A DNA stretch of 64,000 nt from Methylophilus sp. 13 (GCF_015354335.1 NZ_JADKYR010000001.1:186001-250000), one strand, 5' to 3'. Positions 53,526-62,712 are shown, numbered from the stretch's first letter. Program-made: numbers and translations. The notes: a model not told the origin generated them from the letters alone.

Positions 53526-55370
53526 TTGAGCATTCAATTTGCAAGCCTGATCAAAAGCATCAAAGATCTGACAATACACACATTGTATGCAAAGCTTATC
53601 ATATTAATTTTTTGTATTACTTCCAGCTTGATACTCATGCAGGCCGGCTCTCTTTTTTTGCTCGACTACACTGCTAACAATCAAAAAGTCATTCAAAACA
53701 TCACCAAAGAGCAGATTTTCTGGCAACACTTTTCTGACACCGCCATCGGAGAAGCGCCGGAGAAATTACCCGAAGCAATCCTTAAGGCCGATCCCCATTT
53801 ACGCTTTGATCTCGGCAAGATGGTGGCACAGATTAACAACCATGATGCCACGCAAGTCAATCAACTGTTACAGAAACTCAGAGAAGCAAGAGAAAAAATC
53901 AGTGACAGCCACTTTCAACAAGCGTCCATCACCTCGCAACGACTCACGGTTCAAACCTTAATCTCAAGCTATGAGCAATTGGTCGCGCTATTGTTGCAAG
54001 AGGTCGAGGCAAAGCAATCAGTGATTGCACTGCTGCAGCTGCTGAGCATTTATTTAGCCATCAGTTGCTTGATCACCATCGCGTTTAGAGCGAGAAAGCT
54101 CCTGGTTCATCGTCTGGATACGCTAGTCAGTTTTGCTGGCTCAGACGCGCAAAATGAACAGCGCGAGCAGGATGAAGATGAGTTTGTCAAAATTGAACGC
54201 CTGGTCTACGAAACCTCGGCAAGACTAGAAGGGTTTAAAGCAGAAAACGAATGGTTCAATCAAAATAGCAGTGAACGCCTGCGTCGATTAATTAGATCAC
54301 AAGACTTTCTGCATGAATTTGTAGAATCTATCAACAACACTTTATTAAGCGAAACAGTCTTACGCAAAAGTTTATTCTCGCTGGAAAAGGCCTTAAACAT
54401 TTTGAATGTCTCTCTCATTTTTACCGAAAATGACTTGGGCATTTCAACAGAGCGCGTTTTATTTTCCAATCACAAACCAGAAAAACTCAGTGACGCCATT
54501 TTAGAAGATCTCACCACAACGAATCTGGTGAGATTCTGTACCAATGACAATTCGTCACATGACAATGGCTTTCAATGCATTGCGGTCGGCTTCGTCACCC
54601 CCACTGGGGCATTGGGCGTGTTACAGGTCGAGGCGGATCTTGAGCATGTGTTTGATGAAACAGAAACGCAATTGATAGAACTGACGGCACATTTACTTTC
54701 TATGGTGATGGGTTTCCAAGGACGGGAGCAAGAGGGGCGGCGTCTGGCATTGTTAGAAGAGCGTGCGGCCATTGCCCGTGAATTGCACGACTCTCTGGCG
54801 CAATCATTGTCGTTCATGAAAATTCAAATTTCGCGGCTGCAAAGTGCAAGCAACAACCAATTAGAGACGAATGAATTTCGCGGCATTGTCAACGAATTGC
54901 GCGATGGCTTGAATACGGCTTATCGTGAGCTACGCGAGTTATTGGCAACCTTCCGCGTACATATGGATGTGCGGGGATTGAATTCGGCGATTCAGACTGC
55001 CATTGATGAATTTAGCCAGCGCTCCAACCTATCCATTTCCCTGGATAATCGTCTGATAAACTGTCGCTTGACTGTCAATGAAGAGTTTCATATTTTACAT
55101 GTATTGCGTGAGGCACTCTCCAACGTAGTGCGCCATGCAAACGCAAGTAGAGTGGAAATCTCACTTAATTTTCAAAGCAGTGGAACCATCATTATCATCA
55201 TTGATGATGATGGTATTGGCTACACCGCCACTGAAGCGTCTGGCCATTATGGACAGAGCATCATGCAAGAGCGGGCAGAAAGCCTGGGGGGAAATGTTGC
55301 GGTTCTCAGACGCAAACAAGGGGGCACGCGAGTGCGCTTGATTTTCACGCCACAGTTGCCTCAATCATAG
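53526..55370 (+). CDS. NarX-like sensor histidine kinase
   Basis: A 614-residue membrane kinase. Helix 1 at about 22-45, a periplasmic helical domain of about 120 residues, helix 2 at about 170-190. Next come a GAF-like region, and the HisKA_3 site EERAAIARELHDSLAQSLSF with phosphorylated His421. The ATPase domain shows VLREALSNVVRHANA and IDDDGIGYTA. It has NarX-type architecture, but the nitrate-binding P-box is not recognisable, so it likely senses another signal. TTG start with GGAG upstream. Followed 14 bases later by its response regulator. Confidence 0.92.
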   Translation: MSIQFASLIKSIKDLTIHTLYAKLIILIFCITSSLILMQAGSLFLLDYTANNQKVIQNITKEQIFWQHFSDTAIGEAPEKLPEAILKADPHLRFDLGKMVAQINNHDATQVNQLLQKLREAREKISDSHFQQASITSQRLTVQTLISSYEQLVALLLQEVEAKQSVIALLQLLSIYLAISCLITIAFRARKLLVHRLDTLVSFAGSDAQNEQREQDEDEFVKIERLVYETSARLEGFKAENEWFNQNSSERLRRLIRSQDFLHEFVESINNTLLSETVLRKSLFSLEKALNILNVSLIFTENDLGISTERVLFSNHKPEKLSDAILEDLTTTNLVRFCTNDNSSHDNGFQCIAVGFVTPTGALGVLQVEADLEHVFDETETQLIELTAHLLSMVMGFQGREQEGRRLALLEERAAIARELHDSLAQSLSFMKIQISRLQSASNNQLETNEFRGIVNELRDGLNTAYRELRELLATFRVHMDVRGLNSAIQTAIDEFSQRSNLSISLDNRLINCRLTVNEEFHILHVLREALSNVVRHANASRVEISLNFQSSGTIIIIIDDDGIGYTATEASGHYGQSIMQERAESLGGNVAVLRRKQGGTRVRLIFTPQLPQS

Positions 55371-55384
55371 AAAGACATTTAAAA

Positions 55385-56026
55385 ATGATGCAGACCCAAT
55401 ACAAAGTGTTCTTGATTGATGATCATGCCCTCTTCCGCAAAGGGGTTGGGCAAATCATAGATGCAGACCCTGCATTCAAAGTAATCGGTGAAGCCGCCTC
55501 AGGGCAAGAGGGTTTGGATACTGCCATTGGCTTTAAACCAGACATTGTGTTGATAGACCTCAACATGAAAGGAATGAATGGCATAGAGACCTTACGCCAA
55601 TTTAAAGCGTTAGATCTCACAGCCAAATATGTGGTGCTGACGGTGTCAGATGCTGAAGACGATTTATTAGAGGCCTTGCGCGCAGGTGCTGATGGCTACT
55701 TATTAAAAGACATGGAGCCGGAAGACCTCTGTGCCAACTTAAAAAAAGTCGCTAATGGCATGACGATTATTCAAGACACACTCACTGAAGTGCTAAGAAC
55801 AGCCCTTTTAGAGCCTAAACCTCAACGTAAAGATGAGCAGGCTTCGCTCACTGAGCGTGAAAGAGAAATATTGCAATGTCTCAGTGACGGACTCAATAAC
55901 AAAACGATTGCGCGCAAACTTGGCATTAGCGACACCACCGTGAAAGTGCATATCAAACATTTATTGAGCAAACTTAAACTAAGCAGCCGCTTAGAAGCCG
56001 CAGTCTGGGCACACAATCAAAAATAA
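55385..56026 (+). CDS. NarL/FixJ-family response regulator
   Basis: A 213-residue two-domain regulator. Receiver: DDHALFRKGV acidic pair, phospho-acceptor Asp58 in IVLIDLNMKG, and Lys in YLLKDM. LuxR-type HTH at about 150-213 (LTEREREILQCLSDGLNNKTIARKLG, then DTTVKVHIKHLLSKL). Pairs with the kinase upstream. NarL-type 7-2-7 sites near tmm, the permease and the gcvT-like gene are its probable targets. A hairpin terminator follows at 56049. Confidence 0.94.
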   Translation: MMQTQYKVFLIDDHALFRKGVGQIIDADPAFKVIGEAASGQEGLDTAIGFKPDIVLIDLNMKGMNGIETLRQFKALDLTAKYVVLTVSDAEDDLLEALRAGADGYLLKDMEPEDLCANLKKVANGMTIIQDTLTEVLRTALLEPKPQRKDEQASLTEREREILQCLSDGLNNKTIARKLGISDTTVKVHIKHLLSKLKLSSRLEAAVWAHNQK

Positions 56027-56048
56027 GGTGTACTAGCGCAGACCTCGT

Positions 56049-56079
56049 GCCTTTTTAGCGCTCAGCAAAAAGGCCTTTT
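56049..56079 (+). terminator. Terminator of the response regulator
   Basis: GCCTTTTT (56049-56056) pairs with AAAAAGGC (56067-56074), followed by CTTTTC. It ends the kinase/regulator pair. Confidence 0.65.
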
Positions 56080-56361
56080 CAAATTGTGCGTAGGCGCAAG
56101 GTCACGCATACGCGCCTATCAACACCTCCCCCCTCCAACGCTCCTTTGAAATCTTCTCCAGCTACCCCTTAAGGAGTAATCCGTAGTGAGAATTTAGTAA
56201 ACAGCTGCAAATCATCAAAATAGATTCCATTGTGGATGTATTGACTTAATCCCATGTGCAGTTGATATCTGATTGTCATTGAACGTTGATCTTCTTATTA
56301 GCCTTTCTTGAAATCAGTAGATAGGTGAAAAAAAGAAGGCTTTTAGGGAAGGGAAAATAAG
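56080..56361 (+). promoter_or_regulatory. Permease control region
   Basis: No gene seen in this stretch. It carries a NarL-type 7-2-7 dyad at 56163-56178, described separately, and GGGAA just before the GTG start. The 335-base gap from 56027 to the permease is explained by the terminator and this region. Confidence 0.6.
56163..56178 (+). promoter_or_regulatory. NarL-type 7-2-7 dyad upstream of the permease
   Basis: TACCCCT-TA-AGGAGTA: both heptamers match TACYYMT at seven of seven positions in the inverted 7-2-7 layout. About 184 bases before the permease start. Confidence 0.75.
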
Positions 56362-58056
56362 GTGAGTATAAATTCTTCGATTGATATATCTCAAGCCGGC
56401 TTCGCAGGTGGTGCTGAAAGCAAGCACACGCTGCATCGAAAGATTGGTTGGCAAGGTGCATTTTGGGTCGCTAGTGGCGTGCCAGCGCTTGTATTGTTTT
56501 CTATGGGCGCCATTTCGGCAACGGTAGGCAAACCAGCTTGGTTGGTATGGGCTATTTCTATCACATTTGGTTTTATTCAAGCATTTACGTATGCAGAAAT
56601 TGCAGGCTTGTTTCCACATAAGTCTGGCGGTGCTTCGGTATATGGCGCGGTTGCATGGGTAAGATATAGCAAGTTTATCGCGCCAGTCTCAGTGTGGTGT
56701 AACTGGTTCGCATGGTCTCCAGTATTGGCTATCGGTTCTGGATTGGCTGCAGGCTACATTTTAAGTGCCTTATTTTCCCCAGATGCCGCCATCAACACCT
56801 GGCAAATTACTCTCATGGATTTGAGTAGCATTAAAGCTGGCTTAAGCTTAAGAATTAACGCAACGTTTATTCTCGGGGCTGCCGTTTTACTCACAGTGTT
56901 TTCGATACAGCACGGTGGTATTTTACGTTCTGCCAAAGCAACCATGATCCTGGGGGTCACAGCTTTAATTCCACTCATGCTGATAGGCTTGGTGCCTATC
57001 CTCACCGGCGACATGCCTATGGCGAATTTCTTTCCCTTGGCGCCTTTAAGTTATGACACAGCCGGGAATGTGATTGATGGTATTTGGAATATTGAAGGCT
57101 GGAAATTAATGGCGGCGGGCTTGTTTATTGCTGCCTGGTCAACGTATGCCTTTGAAACCGCCGTCTGTTACACACGAGAATTCAAGAACCCTAAAACAGA
57201 TACTTTTAAGGCCATTTTCTACTCAGGTTTGCTGTGTATTGCGGTGTACACACTGGTGCCCATCGCTTTTCAGGCGCATTTAGGCTTAGGCCATTTGGTG
57301 ACGCCAGCGGTGACAGATGCCGCGGGTAACGTAACGACTGGCGCGGTATACGATGGGATGTTGGCACCAGACATTTACAGTGGCATGGGCGTTGCCGGGG
57401 TGTTGTCGAGTATGTTGGGCGGCTCCAAGCTGATTGTGACAGTATTGGTAATTATGCTGGTTTTGGCTCTTTTGCTCTCGATCATGACCTCCATGGCCGG
57501 TTCTTCTCGTACGCTTTATCAAGCCTCTGTCGATGGCTGGCTGCCCAAATACTTGTCTCAAGTCAATGAGCATGGCGCGCCTACCAAAGCGATGTGGACA
57601 GATTTGTGTTTCAACCTGCTGTTATTGCTGATGTCAGACTATGTGTTTGTATTGGCTGCCTCCAATGTTGGTTACATCATTTTTAATTTCCTCAATCTGA
57701 ATTCCGGCTGGATACACCGCATGGACAGACCGAACTGGGACCGCCCATACAAAGCACCTACTATCCTACTGCTTTTAGGCGGCTTGCTCGGTTTTGTTAA
57801 CCTGGGATTGATGGGATTAGGCGCTGACGTCTGGGGGGCAGGCACCCTCAATGCCGGACTGTTTTTTGCAACCTTGATTGTGCCGGTTTTTATTTACAGA
57901 CACTTCATCCAGGATAAAGGTGTATTTCCATCAGCCATGCTAGAAGATATGCAACTAGACAATGCAAAGGATGCCGTCATGAACCGCGCTGGCGTGCTCC
58001 CTTACATAGCGTTGCTGGTGGGCGTCTTGATTGTCTTCTGGCTGCATAGCATTTAG
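56362..58056 (+). CDS. APC-family permease, probable methylated amine/TMAO carrier
   Basis: A 564-residue inner-membrane transporter with about 12-14 helices of the amino acid-polyamine-organocation type (IGWQGAFWVASGVPALVLF, ITFGFIQAFTYAEIAGLFPHKSGGASVYGAVAW, AAWSTYAFETAVCYTREFKNP). Its place between the amine regulators and the gcvT-like gene suggests uptake of TMA, TMAO or dimethylamine. I recall that the TMAO permease of Methylocella is found in a similar setting. The substrate is not provable from sequence. GTG start, with GGGAA upstream. Strong terminator after the gene. Confidence 0.8.
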   Translation: MSINSSIDISQAGFAGGAESKHTLHRKIGWQGAFWVASGVPALVLFSMGAISATVGKPAWLVWAISITFGFIQAFTYAEIAGLFPHKSGGASVYGAVAWVRYSKFIAPVSVWCNWFAWSPVLAIGSGLAAGYILSALFSPDAAINTWQITLMDLSSIKAGLSLRINATFILGAAVLLTVFSIQHGGILRSAKATMILGVTALIPLMLIGLVPILTGDMPMANFFPLAPLSYDTAGNVIDGIWNIEGWKLMAAGLFIAAWSTYAFETAVCYTREFKNPKTDTFKAIFYSGLLCIAVYTLVPIAFQAHLGLGHLVTPAVTDAAGNVTTGAVYDGMLAPDIYSGMGVAGVLSSMLGGSKLIVTVLVIMLVLALLLSIMTSMAGSSRTLYQASVDGWLPKYLSQVNEHGAPTKAMWTDLCFNLLLLLMSDYVFVLAASNVGYIIFNFLNLNSGWIHRMDRPNWDRPYKAPTILLLLGGLLGFVNLGLMGLGADVWGAGTLNAGLFFATLIVPVFIYRHFIQDKGVFPSAMLEDMQLDNAKDAVMNRAGVLPYIALLVGVLIVFWLHSI

Positions 58057-58084
58057 TTCAAATTGGAACGCGTGGCCTAACCAA

Positions 58085-58116
58085 GGGTGAGCAAGTTTGA
58101 TTGCTCACCCTTTTTT
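58085..58116 (+). terminator. Rho-independent terminator of the permease gene
   Basis: Perfect ten-base stem GGGTGAGCAA (58085-58094) with TTGCTCACCC (58101-58110), six-base loop and six T residues. Confidence 0.95.
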
Positions 58117-58170
58117 AATCCTTGCTCTGGGTGAGCTCAACTTTTTGAAGGTGTCACTTGAAGACAACTT

Positions 58171-58186
58171 TACTTCTTAAGTAGTA
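58171..58186 (+). promoter_or_regulatory. NarL-type 7-2-7 dyad upstream of gcvT-like gene
   Basis: TACTTCT-TA-AGTAGTA; left heptamer 7/7 and right 6/7 to TACYYMT. It shares the CTTAAG core with the site at 56163 and lies 78 bases before the gcvT-like start. Confidence 0.7.
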
Positions 58187-58263
58187 CATCCTAAAGAGAG
58201 TGTTGAACAAATCTTTATTTTTATAGTATTCCGAATCATCAATTTAATGGGAGAAAAGTCATC

Positions 58264-59373
58264 ATGTCTAGAAACTCAATACTCAATATTCGACACCGGG
58301 AATTAGGGTCAAATTTAGATGGCGACACATGGAACAATATGCCTATTCCTTGGAGCTATCACACTAATGTCCATGATGAAGTTGTCGCAGTGAGGAGTCG
58401 TGCCGGCTTATACGACGTGTCTGGCTTAAACATCATCAATGTGGATGGTCCAGATGCAGAAAAGGTCCTGGATATGCTGGTGGCTAAGGACATCACCAAA
58501 CTCGAACCCGGCCACAGTGTCCTGGCTGCAGAAACGGATGAATCCGGTGCCATTTGTGATGACATCATGATTATCAGAGACAGTGCAAACAGCTTTCGGC
58601 TCTCCCACGGCTCAGGCAAAACACCGGAAAACTTAAAAATGCTTGCGGCTGGCAAAGACGTGACCATCGCGCCCGATCTTGATGCGCATATTTTATCTTT
58701 ACAAGGCCCTCAGTCCTTAGCGATATTAGCGCCGCATGTCATCGACTTTGACCTGGCAAGCTTGGATTATTTTCAGCACAAGCCCACCAGCCTATTTGGT
58801 AAAAATGTTGTCATTGCTCGTGGTGGTTATTCAGGAGAGCGTGGATACGAAGTCTATTGTAAAGGGCAAGATGCCATTGAGCTATGGGATAAGATTTTAG
58901 AGGTTGGCAAGCCTTTTGGCGCGATCCCAGCTTCTTGGAACTCGCTAGAGTTGACGCGCATTGAAGCAGCGCTCTTGTTTTTTCCATTCGAAATGCCTGA
59001 AGGTGATACCACACCATGGGAGATCAACATGGGCTGGGGGGTGGACCTTGACAAAAAGGGAGACTACATCGGCAAAGCGGCTGTATTGGCGTCTAAAGGC
59101 AGAGAGCGGGTAAAACAAGCCGGTTTAATCTGCAAATCACCCACGAGTGTTGAGGCTGGCGCAAAAATAGTCAAAGATGGGGTAGAGATCGGTGTCGTCA
59201 CCAGCGCCTCCTTTAGCAATTATTTAATGCAGTCTTTAGCCATGGTGCATTTAAAGCCAGAATACACAGCGATTGGAACGGCTGTTGAAGTGGTGTGCAG
59301 CCATCAAAAAGTGTCCGCCTATGTGGCCCCTACCCCCTTTTATGATCCTATGAGACGACGGACGCACGCCTGA
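58264..59373 (+). CDS. GcvT-like folate-dependent aminomethyltransferase, likely Dmm partner
   Basis: A 369-residue GcvT-fold protein: SRAGLYDVSGLNIINVDGPDAE, ETDESGAICDDIMIIRD, GYSGERGYEVYCKG, and the folate-binding NSLELTRIEAALLFFPFEMPEGDTTPWEI. It has no glycine-cleavage neighbours (gcvH, gcvP). In this setting it likely transfers the methyl-derived formaldehyde from dimethylamine monooxygenase to tetrahydrofolate, as described for the folate subunit of HODM/Dmm. The letter (DmmD) is inferred and not used as a symbol. Own promoter with a NarL-type dyad. Confidence 0.85.
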   Translation: MSRNSILNIRHRELGSNLDGDTWNNMPIPWSYHTNVHDEVVAVRSRAGLYDVSGLNIINVDGPDAEKVLDMLVAKDITKLEPGHSVLAAETDESGAICDDIMIIRDSANSFRLSHGSGKTPENLKMLAAGKDVTIAPDLDAHILSLQGPQSLAILAPHVIDFDLASLDYFQHKPTSLFGKNVVIARGGYSGERGYEVYCKGQDAIELWDKILEVGKPFGAIPASWNSLELTRIEAALLFFPFEMPEGDTTPWEINMGWGVDLDKKGDYIGKAAVLASKGRERVKQAGLICKSPTSVEAGAKIVKDGVEIGVVTSASFSNYLMQSLAMVHLKPEYTAIGTAVEVVCSHQKVSAYVAPTPFYDPMRRRTHA

Positions 59374-59621
59374 TGATGATAGCGCGTGCGATATCAGGCT
59401 GGCGATGTTGCATGCGCATCTAACGATGCTGCAATACAAGAATGTAAATGACTGTGTGCGGTGGAGACGCTTTCTACAGCAATAACTACCCTTTTAGCGC
59501 TACCTCATTGATGACATGCTAATTTCAAGGAGTGACGGCTAATGATGATTAGCTAGTAAAAATCCACTCTACGTAAATAACAGGTGCCTGTAAGTGGGAT
59601 GCCTGCTTTTTTTACACGCAA

Positions 59622-59642
59622 AATTGCAACATTGTTGCAATT
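59622..59642 (+). promoter_or_regulatory. Zur-like palindrome 1
   Basis: Perfect ten-base arms AATTGCAACA (59622-59631) and TGTTGCAATT (59633-59642) around a central T. The form matches Fur/Zur-family operators with TGCAACA halves. A zinc-type operon follows. Confidence 0.75.
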
Positions 59643-59654
59643 AAATCCCTCACC

Positions 59655-59685
59655 CTTTAAAATGCAACAAAATTGCATTTTAAAG
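59655..59685 (+). promoter_or_regulatory. Zur-like palindrome 2
   Basis: Arms CTTTAAAATGCAA (59655-59667) and TTGCATTTTAAAG (59673-59685), perfect over 13 bases with a five-base centre. The inner AAATGCAACA repeats the half-site of palindrome 1. Centres are 38 bases apart. It touches the ribosome site of the ZIP gene. Confidence 0.75.
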
Positions 59686-59692
59686 TTCAAGC

Positions 59693-60484
59693 ATGTTATT
59701 CCCCAGTTTAATGCTGGCTTGTACCGCCGGTGGTGTGGTTTCGGTACTGATCGCTGGCTGGTTATCTAATACCCTGTTCGCCAATCATGCGCGACGCATG
59801 GTGGCATTTGCCGTGGGTGTATTGCTCGGGTTTGCTTTTACTGATTTATTACCGGAAGCCTTAAATCAAGGCATCAACCTGACCAACGCAGGCTGGATGC
59901 TGGTAGCCGGGATGTTGTTATTTTTCATTCTGGAGAAGCTGGCTCTATGGCGGCATTTCCATCATGCGGACGCTGCACCTGTTGCTACTCAATCGGTAGA
60001 ACATCAGTCCGGCGGCCAAGTGGCCATTATTCTAATCGGCGATGGCATCCATAATTTTGTCGATGGCATTTTGCTGGCGGCCAGTTTTTTAACTGATATC
60101 AAGCTGGGCTGGGTGACGGCATTTGCGATAGTCGCGCATGAGATCCCGCAAGAGATTTCAGATTTTATGGTGTTGATCAATGCTGGCTTGAGTAAACGCC
60201 GTGCGCTCCTGCTTAATATGCTTTCGGGTTCAGCCATGATTGTCGGTGGTTTGGTTGGCTGGTTGAGTTTTACGCATATTGCCCCGCTGATTCCGTACGC
60301 CTTGTTACTGGCCGCCGCCAGTTTTATCTACATCGCCCTGGCAGACTTAGTGCCAACGCTGCAAACGCAATACCGCCCACAGGATTTACTGGTGCAATGC
60401 CTGTTGATTGCTTGTGGTCTCGGCGTGGCCTGGATTTCACCGTTTATTCAGCAACAGATCATTACACTTTGGGAAACCGCATGA
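59693..60484 (+). CDS. ZIP-family metal (zinc) transporter
   Basis: A 263-residue inner-membrane transporter with about eight helices. ZIP signatures [18 protein letters not shown] (helix 4) and [17 protein letters not shown] (helix 5) contain the metal-binding His, Asp and Glu. A His-containing loop ([14 protein letters not shown]) precedes them. Imports zinc or related metals. Its stop overlaps the GTPase start (ATGA), so they are cotranscribed. Confidence 0.9.
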   Translation: MLFPSLMLACTAGGVVSVLIAGWLSNTLFANHARRMVAFAVGVLLGFAFTDLLPEALNQGINLTNAGWMLVAGMLLFFILEKLALWRHFHHADAAPVATQSVEHQSGGQVAIILIGDGIHNFVDGILLAASFLTDIKLGWVTAFAIVAHEIPQEISDFMVLINAGLSKRRALLLNMLSGSAMIVGGLVGWLSFTHIAPLIPYALLLAAASFIYIALADLVPTLQTQYRPQDLLVQCLLIACGLGVAWISPFIQQQIITLWETA

Positions 60485-61461
60485 CGCAAGCCACACCCAG
60501 AATACCCGTCACGATTTTGACCGGCTTTTTAGGCGCAGGTAAAACCACCCTGCTTAACCGCATTCTGCAAGAGCAACACAGCCAGCGCATTGCCGTGATT
60601 GAAAATGAGTTTGGCGAGACCGGCATAGACGGCGAGCTGTTGATTCAGGGTGACGAGCAAATCGTAGAAATGAATAACGGTTGCATATGCTGCACCGTGC
60701 GTGGCGACCTGGTGCGTATTCTGGGCGATCTGGCGCAAAAACGTGCAGCGCAGGAAATTAGCTTTGACCGCGTGATGATCGAAACCACGGGCCTGGCCGA
60801 TCCGGCACCCGTCGCACAAACTTTTTTTGTCGAAGATGACGTCTATGCCAGCTATCACCTGGATGCGATTATCACGGTGGTGGATGCGGTGCATGCCATG
60901 CAGCAACTGGATGCGCACCATGAGGCGCAAGAGCAGGTCGGGTTTGCTGACCGTATTCTGTTGTCAAAAACGGATCTGGTCACGCCAGAAGCAGTGAGCG
61001 CGCTCTCGGCAAGGCTGCATAACATCAACTCCCGGGCCACCATTCACAGCGTGCACTTTGGCCAAACCGACCTCAGGCAGATTCTGGATATTGATGGTTT
61101 TTCACTGGATGCCATCCTGGAAATCGAACCAGACTTTTTGCGTGATGTGAGTCATGCGCATGATGACGACGTCACCTCGTTTGTGTTTAGCAGCGAGCGG
61201 CCATTTGACCTGCAAAAACTGGAAATCTTTCTCGAAACCATCATCCATGATTACGGCCCGCAGCTACTGCGTTACAAAGGCATTGTGCATGCCTACAACG
61301 ATCCACAACGGATTGTTTTTCAAGGTGTACACATGCTCATGAGTGGTGACCATACCACGCAATGGCAGCCTGATGAGCGCAAAGTGTCTACGCTGGTATT
61401 CATCGGTACCGACCTCCCTCAAGAATTTTTTATGCAAGGACTCAATTTATGTCTGGTTTAA
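60481..61461 (+). CDS. COG0523 GTPase (CobW/YeiR-like metallochaperone)
   Basis: A 326-residue G3E GTPase. P-loop GFLGAGKTT (15-23), the zinc-binding CxCC motif Cys68-Cys71 ([12 protein letters not shown]), [16 protein letters not shown], and a C-terminal CobW domain ([19 protein letters not shown]). Such proteins deliver zinc to target enzymes under starvation. Overlaps ZIP by four bases and the next GTPase by 13. The start is the ATG of the ATGA overlap; an upstream frame from 60397 runs in the ZIP gene. Confidence 0.9.
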   Translation: MTQATPRIPVTILTGFLGAGKTTLLNRILQEQHSQRIAVIENEFGETGIDGELLIQGDEQIVEMNNGCICCTVRGDLVRILGDLAQKRAAQEISFDRVMIETTGLADPAPVAQTFFVEDDVYASYHLDAIITVVDAVHAMQQLDAHHEAQEQVGFADRILLSKTDLVTPEAVSALSARLHNINSRATIHSVHFGQTDLRQILDIDGFSLDAILEIEPDFLRDVSHAHDDDVTSFVFSSERPFDLQKLEIFLETIIHDYGPQLLRYKGIVHAYNDPQRIVFQGVHMLMSGDHTTQWQPDERKVSTLVFIGTDLPQEFFMQGLNLCLV

Positions 61462-62711
61462 GCGCGTCTCACTTCAAAAAACTCCCTGTCACCGTACTCT
61501 CCGGCTTTTTGGGCGCGGGTAAAACCACGCTGTTGAATCATGTACTCAATAACCGCGAAGGCAAGCGTGTCGCGGTGATCGTCAACGACATGTCTGAAGT
61601 CAATATCGATGCCCAGCTGGTACGCGACGGCGGCGCTGAGCTGTCACGTCAGGAAGAAAAACTGGTGGAAATGAGCAATGGCTGCATCTGCTGCACCTTG
61701 CGAGAAGACCTGCTGGTGGAGATCACCCGCCTGGCCAAGGAAAACCGCTTTGATTACCTGCTGATTGAAACCACCGGTATATCGGAGCCCTTGCCAATTG
61801 CCGAAACCTTCACCTTTGCCGATGAGGAAGGCGTTTCTCTAGCGGACGTGGCGCAACTCGATACCATGGTCACGGTGGTGGATGGCTACAACTTTCTCAA
61901 GGACTATAGCTCGCAAGAAAGCCTGACCGACAGAGGAGAGTCGCTGGGTGAAGAAGATGAACGCACCGTGGTTGACCTGCTGGTAGACCAGATTGAGTTT
62001 TGCGATGTGCTGGTGTTGAACAAAACCGACCTGATGACGCTGGAGGAAATTGCACGGCTGGAAGGCATTCTCAAAACACTTAACCCGCGTGCACACATCC
62101 TGCACAGCAGCTTTGGCAAGGTGCCGTTAGACCGCATCATGCATACTGGCCTGTTCGACTTTGACCAGGCTGCTGAAGCACCAGGCTGGCTCCAAGAGCT
62201 ACGCGGCGAGCATGTGCCAGAAACCGAGGAATATGGCATCTCAAGCTTTGTTTACCGTTCACGCACGCCGTTTCATCCACAACGCTTGTGGCAGTGGCTC
62301 AATAGCGAATGGCCAGGCGTGATCCGCTCTAAAGGCCGCTACTGGATCGCCTCGCGTCCCGAGTTTTGTGCCATGTGGTCGCAAGCGGGTGCGGTGACGC
62401 GCACCGAACTGGCGGGCATCTGGTGGGCGGCAACGCCGGCCAAGTATTGGCCGCAGGATGTAGACAGTCTGCAACATATCCGTTCACGCATGCAAGCGCC
62501 TTATGGTGATCGTCAACAAGAGTTGGTCATTATTGGCATGGAGATGGATAAAGCGGCGCTAACGGCAAAATTTGATGCCTGCCTGCTGACAGAAAGCGAG
62601 CTGGCATTGGGCATGGAGGCCTGGCGCAAGTTTGACGACCCATTCCCCCACTGGGCGGTAGAAGAAACCGTTGAAACCAACGACGATATGCAGATATTGG
62701 AAAGTGTCTAG
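61449..62711 (+). CDS. COG0523 GTPase, ZigA-like
   Basis: A 420-residue paralogue of the preceding gene. P-loop GFLGAGKTT (19-27), CxCC at 79-82 ([12 protein letters not shown]), [17 protein letters not shown], and an extended CobW C-terminal domain ([29 protein letters not shown]). Length and extension resemble the ZigA group induced by zinc limitation. One base separates its stop from the DUF1826 start. Confidence 0.9.
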   Translation: MSGLSASHFKKLPVTVLSGFLGAGKTTLLNHVLNNREGKRVAVIVNDMSEVNIDAQLVRDGGAELSRQEEKLVEMSNGCICCTLREDLLVEITRLAKENRFDYLLIETTGISEPLPIAETFTFADEEGVSLADVAQLDTMVTVVDGYNFLKDYSSQESLTDRGESLGEEDERTVVDLLVDQIEFCDVLVLNKTDLMTLEEIARLEGILKTLNPRAHILHSSFGKVPLDRIMHTGLFDFDQAAEAPGWLQELRGEHVPETEEYGISSFVYRSRTPFHPQRLWQWLNSEWPGVIRSKGRYWIASRPEFCAMWSQAGAVTRTELAGIWWAATPAKYWPQDVDSLQHIRSRMQAPYGDRQQELVIIGMEMDKAALTAKFDACLLTESELALGMEAWRKFDDPFPHWAVEETVETNDDMQILESV

Positions 62712-62712
62712 C

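Larger units (their letters stand above)
59374..59692 (+). promoter_or_regulatory. Zinc operon control region
   Basis: No gene seen in 319 bases. The left 240 bases show nothing distinctive. The right end holds two Zur-like palindromes, listed separately, reaching to eight bases before the ZIP start. Confidence 0.65.

Noticed and set aside
59584-59769. Plus-strand frame starting at 59584 overlapping the zinc palindromes
   Set aside because: It runs through the two palindromes and out of frame into the ZIP gene; no family features.
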